Below are positions 6,442-7,994 of a stretch of DNA of 7,994 nt, piece after piece (the stretch's first letter is position 1; every line of letters begins with the position of its first letter). The translations under genes and the position numbers were made by a program. Below the pieces are notes generated by a model, which was not told the DNA's origin, did no database searches, and worked only from the letters and a program-made list of their open reading frames with translations. Source of the stretch: an uncultured Bacilli bacterium (GTDB lineage: Bacteria > Bacillota_I > Bacilli_A > RF39 > UBA660); assembly GCA_944363685.1 (NCBI GenBank), contig CALVUV010000058.1:1-7994 (forward strand), given 5' to 3'.

Positions 6442-6898
6442 AGTATGAAATTAATTTACAATTATGTATTTCCAATAAATCATTTATATCACTAATTTCA
6501 TATATTCCTTCAATAAAACAAAATCTAATAATTAAATCATAGACATTGTTTTTAGGTAAAGAATAAGAAGCACTATTAAGTAGTTTTTCTATTTCTTGTT
6601 CATTTAACTTTAGTGAAAGTCCTAATAATATAACTGTTTCTTTGCTTGGATGATAATTAATATCACTTCTAATTTTAGAAAATAGTCTTCTATCAATATG
6701 AACTCTGTTATAGACATCACTATCTTTTAAGTTTCTATCATCAATATACTTAAATAACAATTCTTGAAATTTATTTTCCTTATTATTTTCATTAATATAA
6801 TTTTCTACTTTTGAAGTTTGATAATTATTCAATCTTCTTCTTATATGAGGTATTACTTCTAAATTATTATTAATATATTCATTTAATTTCTCTTTCAT
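6440..6898 (-). CDS. Stand-alone helix-turn-helix protein related to the C-terminal domain of macro-domain proteins
   Basis: The 152-residue protein has a charged N-terminal helical stretch of about 40 residues. A compact all-helical domain at about 43-150 follows: FQELLFKYIDDRNLKDSDVY, then NRVHIDRRLFSKIRSDINYH, PSKETVILLGLSLKLNEQEIEKLL, and DLIIRFCFIEGIYEISDINDLL. The DSDVY...IDRRLFSKIRS...YHPSK pattern is one I know from lambda-repressor-like HTH domains attached to the C-termini of macro-domain (Appr-1''-p processing) and other stress or defence proteins; here no such partner domain is fused. Whether it binds DNA, RNA or protein is not shown. The ATG is preceded by AAGGAG (6905-6910) with a good spacer. 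It is convergent with pnp and divergent from the next gene, whose control region it shares and might regulate. Confidence 0.78.
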   Translation of the reverse strand: MKEKLNEYINNNLEVIPHIRRRLNNYQTSKVENYINENNKENKFQELLFKYIDDRNLKDSDVYNRVHIDRRLFSKIRSDINYHPSKETVILLGLSLKLNEQEIEKLLNSASYSLPKNNVYDLIIRFCFIEGIYEISDINDLLEIHNCKLISY

Positions 6899-6969
6899 AA
6901 CTGTCTCCTTTAATGCGACCGAAATAATTATTAAATATAATATAATTATAGCAGAAAGAAGGTATGTGT
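6899..6969. promoter_or_regulatory. Divergent promoter region between the HTH gene and the plus-strand hypothetical gene
   Basis: This 71-base AT-rich gap must hold promoters for both directions. Plus-strand -10 candidates are two overlapping TATAAT boxes (6936-6941 and 6941-6946); on the minus strand, TATAAT is the complement of 6945-6950. No convincing -35 is seen for either. The tract AATTATTAAATATAATATAATTATA is partly self-complementary and could be an operator. The AAAGAAGG at 6955-6962 is the plus-strand ribosome binding site. It lies one base from ATG 6964 but seven bases from ATG 6970, so the latter start is preferred. Confidence 0.45.
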
Positions 6970-7380
6970 ATGCAAGAAAAATTAGATAAGTTAAAAGAAA
7001 ATAGTATTTTAGGAGTAGAAGTTAAAGCTAATTTAAGTATAAGTCCTGGGATAAGTGGAACTATCATAACAAAAGATAAGAAAGTATATGTTTATTCTTT
7101 ATATTATCATATGACTCCATTTATGGAAAAAAATAATATTTCTTTAGAAGATATAACTTTAATAAAGAAATTAACAGATGAAGAATATGATAAACTTATT
7201 AGTTTTATTAAAGAAGAAATAGTTAATAAAGAGTATGTTTGTAGACTTGTACGAGATAGTTCTTCTTCTGTTTTTGGTTCAAGTGAAAATAAGTTATTTT
7301 ATTATCCTAATTGTTATGATATTAATACTAATGAAAACTTATATGACAAGACTAAAAAAATAATAGAAGAGGTTAAATAA
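6970..7380 (+). CDS. Hypothetical protein convergent with toxN
   Basis: I do not recognise this 136-residue protein. It has no signal peptide or membrane segment. It starts with a charged helix (MQEKLDKLKEN), continues with a strand-rich part (SISPGISGTIITKDKKVYVYSLYYH at about 25-49), then a lysine- and glutamate-rich helical part, and ends in a charged helix (DKTKKIIEEVK). The ATG at 6970 gives proper spacing to AAAGAAGG; an in-frame ATG at 6964 is too close. It is divergent from the HTH gene, and its 3' end overlaps the 3' end of toxN by eight bases, both stops lying in one shared terminator. Gene position suggests it belongs to the same accessory cluster, but its role is unknown. Confidence 0.72.
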   Translation: MQEKLDKLKENSILGVEVKANLSISPGISGTIITKDKKVYVYSLYYHMTPFMEKNNISLEDITLIKKLTDEEYDKLISFIKEEIVNKEYVCRLVRDSSSSVFGSSENKLFYYPNCYDINTNENLYDKTKKIIEEVK

Positions 7381-7395
7381 CAACCTCTTCTTTTT
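7365..7395. terminator. Bidirectional terminator shared by the plus-strand hypothetical gene and toxN
   Basis: AGAAGAGGTT (7365-7374) pairs perfectly with AACCTCTTCT (7382-7391) around a seven-base loop. On the plus strand a T-run (7391-7395) follows; on the minus strand the structure is followed by ATTATTTTTTT (complement of 7354-7364). The plus-strand stop (7378-7380) and the toxN stop (7373-7375) both fall inside the hairpin. Confidence 0.88.
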
Positions 7396-7870
7396 CATAT
7401 TCTTTACATTTTTCTTCTAATAGATTAAAGTCACAACATCTATCCATAATTCTTTTAGAAAGTTTGTTAGTGTCATATTTTAACATAAAGAAATTAACTT
7501 TATCTAGTAAATCTCTTTTATGATTGTTTAAATAAGTAGTTTGTTCTATAATTAACTTTTTGTATTGCATATCTTTTACTAAAGGAAGTACTTCAGTTAA
7601 ACAAGATTTTGGAGTTGGAATCATGTTATTAATATTAACTATGCCAAGTTCGCCATCTTTAATTTTAAATATATCAAGAGCCCTATTATTCATTATTAAA
7701 TGTTTAGGTTTAGGACTTGAAAGTGGGGCAAAGTAAGTTTGATTATTAAAAGTATAGACAACTCCTACATAAGGTCTAGTTTTTGTTTTGTTATAGGCAA
7801 CTATATTATCAAATTTTCTTAAATAGTTAATATAATTATTATCAATATAGTATATTTTTAATGTTTTCAT
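7373..7870 (-). CDS. toxN: Type III toxin-antitoxin endoribonuclease toxin, ToxN/AbiQ family
   Basis: ToxN toxins are sequence-specific endoribonucleases that cut cellular mRNAs, and also their own antitoxin precursor, in A-rich sites. ToxI RNA repeats hold them inactive. Members act as plasmid/chromosome stabilisers or abortive-infection phage defence. The predicted 165-residue length is close to the family norm of about 170. The N-terminal YYIDNNYINYLRKFD, the strand PYVGVVYTFNNQTYFAPLSSPKPKH (residues 33-57, active-site SSPK at 51-54 aligning with the TSPK of known ToxN), LGIVNINNMIPTP, and the C-terminal CDFNLLEEKCKEY all match the family. The ATG at 7870 follows AGGAGG by five bases. A longer in-frame GTG at 7921 would lie inside the antitoxin array and terminator and is rejected. 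The 35-nt repeats and a terminator directly upstream are the diagnostic type III arrangement. No truncation or missing key residue is seen. Confidence 0.93.
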   Translation of the reverse strand: MKTLKIYYIDNNYINYLRKFDNIVAYNKTKTRPYVGVVYTFNNQTYFAPLSSPKPKHLIMNNRALDIFKIKDGELGIVNINNMIPTPKSCLTEVLPLVKDMQYKKLIIEQTTYLNNHKRDLLDKVNFFMLKYDTNKLSKRIMDRCCDFNLLEEKCKEYEKEEVVI

Positions 7871-7875
7871 TTGAA

Positions 7876-7881
7876 CCTCCT
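7876..7881 (-). promoter_or_regulatory. Ribosome binding site that fixes the toxN start
   Basis: On the minus strand AGGAGG lies five bases before the ATG at 7870. It is downstream of the terminator, so ribosomes load only on read-through transcripts. It excludes the longer GTG start at 7921. Confidence 0.85.
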
Positions 7882-7887
7882 GATTAT

Positions 7888-7919
7888 AATAATAAAGGAC
7901 GACTTTTAAAAAATCGCCC
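7888..7919 (-). terminator. Leaky terminator between ToxI repeats and toxN
   Basis: Read on the minus strand, GGGCGATT and AGTCGTCC (complement of 7897-7919) form a stem with two G-U pairs that can be extended by T-A pairs, followed by TTTATTATT (complement of 7888-7896). In known type III systems a terminator at exactly this place lets most transcripts end after the antitoxin and a minority continue into the toxin, setting the RNA-to-protein ratio. Confidence 0.82.
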
Positions 7920-7994
7920 ACTTTTTTCAGTCCCTACTACGGCAAGGGTATTCCACTTTTTTCAGTCCCTACTACGGCAAGGGTATTCCACTTT
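7918..7994 (-). ncRNA. toxI: ToxI antitoxin RNA, 3' part of tandem 35-nt repeat array (continues beyond window)
   Basis: Read on the minus strand, the array is made of 35-nt units containing ACCCTTGCCGTAGTAGGGAC and an A-run before GTGG. Two full units and part of a third lie in the window, so total copy number and the promoter are outside it. ToxI RNAs are cut by ToxN into single repeats, each folding as a pseudoknot that fills the toxin's RNA groove. Known units are about 34-45 nt, so 35 fits. Within a unit CCCU can pair with AGGG (four pairs, nine-base loop CCGU-containing), and the loop's CCGU could pair with the downstream GUGG to make an H-type pseudoknot. That last pairing is my inference and includes two G-U pairs. 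The A-run is a plausible processing site. Confidence 0.9.
7918..7994 (-). repeat. Perfect 35-base direct tandem repeat underlying toxI
   Basis: On the plus strand the copies run 7920-7954 and 7955-7989, with a third beginning at 7990; the match also extends two bases left to 7918. The visible copies are identical and abut with no spacer, which excludes a CRISPR array. Confidence 0.95.

Noticed and set aside
6879..7067. 62-codon minus-strand ORF
   Set aside because: It overlaps the divergent promoter region and the start of both flanking genes in the wrong frame and shows no protein features.
7871..7921. Longer toxN start at the GTG 7921
   Set aside because: This would place 17 codons in the antitoxin repeat edge and terminator. 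The ATG at 7870 has a perfect ribosome binding site and matches the family N-terminus.
7918..7994. CRISPR array
   Set aside because: The 35-base copies are directly adjacent with no spacers, and they sit upstream of a ToxN-family gene with a terminator between, so they are an antitoxin RNA array.

Overview
The window comes from a very AT-rich, Gram-positive-type bacterium, most likely an uncultured member of the Bacilli/Erysipelotrichia/RF39 side of the Firmicutes. This rests on the AT-rich codon choice, strong AGGAGG-type ribosome binding sites, dense Rho-independent terminators and Firmicutes-like RpsO and PNPase proteins. All recognisable genes stop with TAA or TAG, and tryptophan is encoded by TGG. 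No finer taxonomy can be supported from the sequence alone.

Layout. (1) Positions 1-1064 are the right part of an insertion sequence of the ISNCY/IS1202-like type. They hold the C-terminal two thirds or so of a DDE transposase, a structured non-coding tail, and a repeated TAGGACATTTTAA motif that probably marks the right terminus. (2) Positions 1094-1502 are the rpsO unit: promoter, folded leader, ribosomal protein S15 and terminator. (3) Positions 1484-1695 are a small leader with a 14-codon ORF and a terminator placed just before the next gene, which looks like an attenuation arrangement. (4) Positions 1696-3570 encode a 624-residue membrane-anchored surface protein with a TasA/camelysin-like N-terminal region and two tandem copies of a DUF6273-like domain. 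(5) Positions 3668-6427 are a two-gene unit: an unrecognised 200-residue protein directly abutting pnp (polynucleotide phosphorylase). The usual Firmicutes rpsO-pnp neighbourhood is therefore split here by about 2.8 kb.

(6) Positions 6440-7994 look like a small accessory or defence cluster. It holds a stand-alone helix-turn-helix protein (minus strand), of the kind usually seen fused to macro-domain proteins. Divergent from it is an unrecognised 136-residue protein (plus strand). Last comes a type III toxin-antitoxin locus on the minus strand: toxN/AbiQ-family endoribonuclease, its leader terminator, and the first two-and-a-bit copies of the 35-nt tandem ToxI antitoxin RNA repeat, which runs off the right edge of the window.

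How the parts work together. S15 and PNPase are housekeeping (30S assembly and mRNA decay), and the rpsO leader is probably S15-autoregulated. ToxN and ToxI form a self-contained RNA-inhibited toxin system, with toxin level set by read-through of the terminator between repeat array and toxin gene. The toxN gene and its convergent neighbour share one bidirectional terminator that overlaps both stop codons. The most informative discovery is the toxIN locus. It is a known system class, but this repeat sequence and this toxin are not ones I can match to a described pair.
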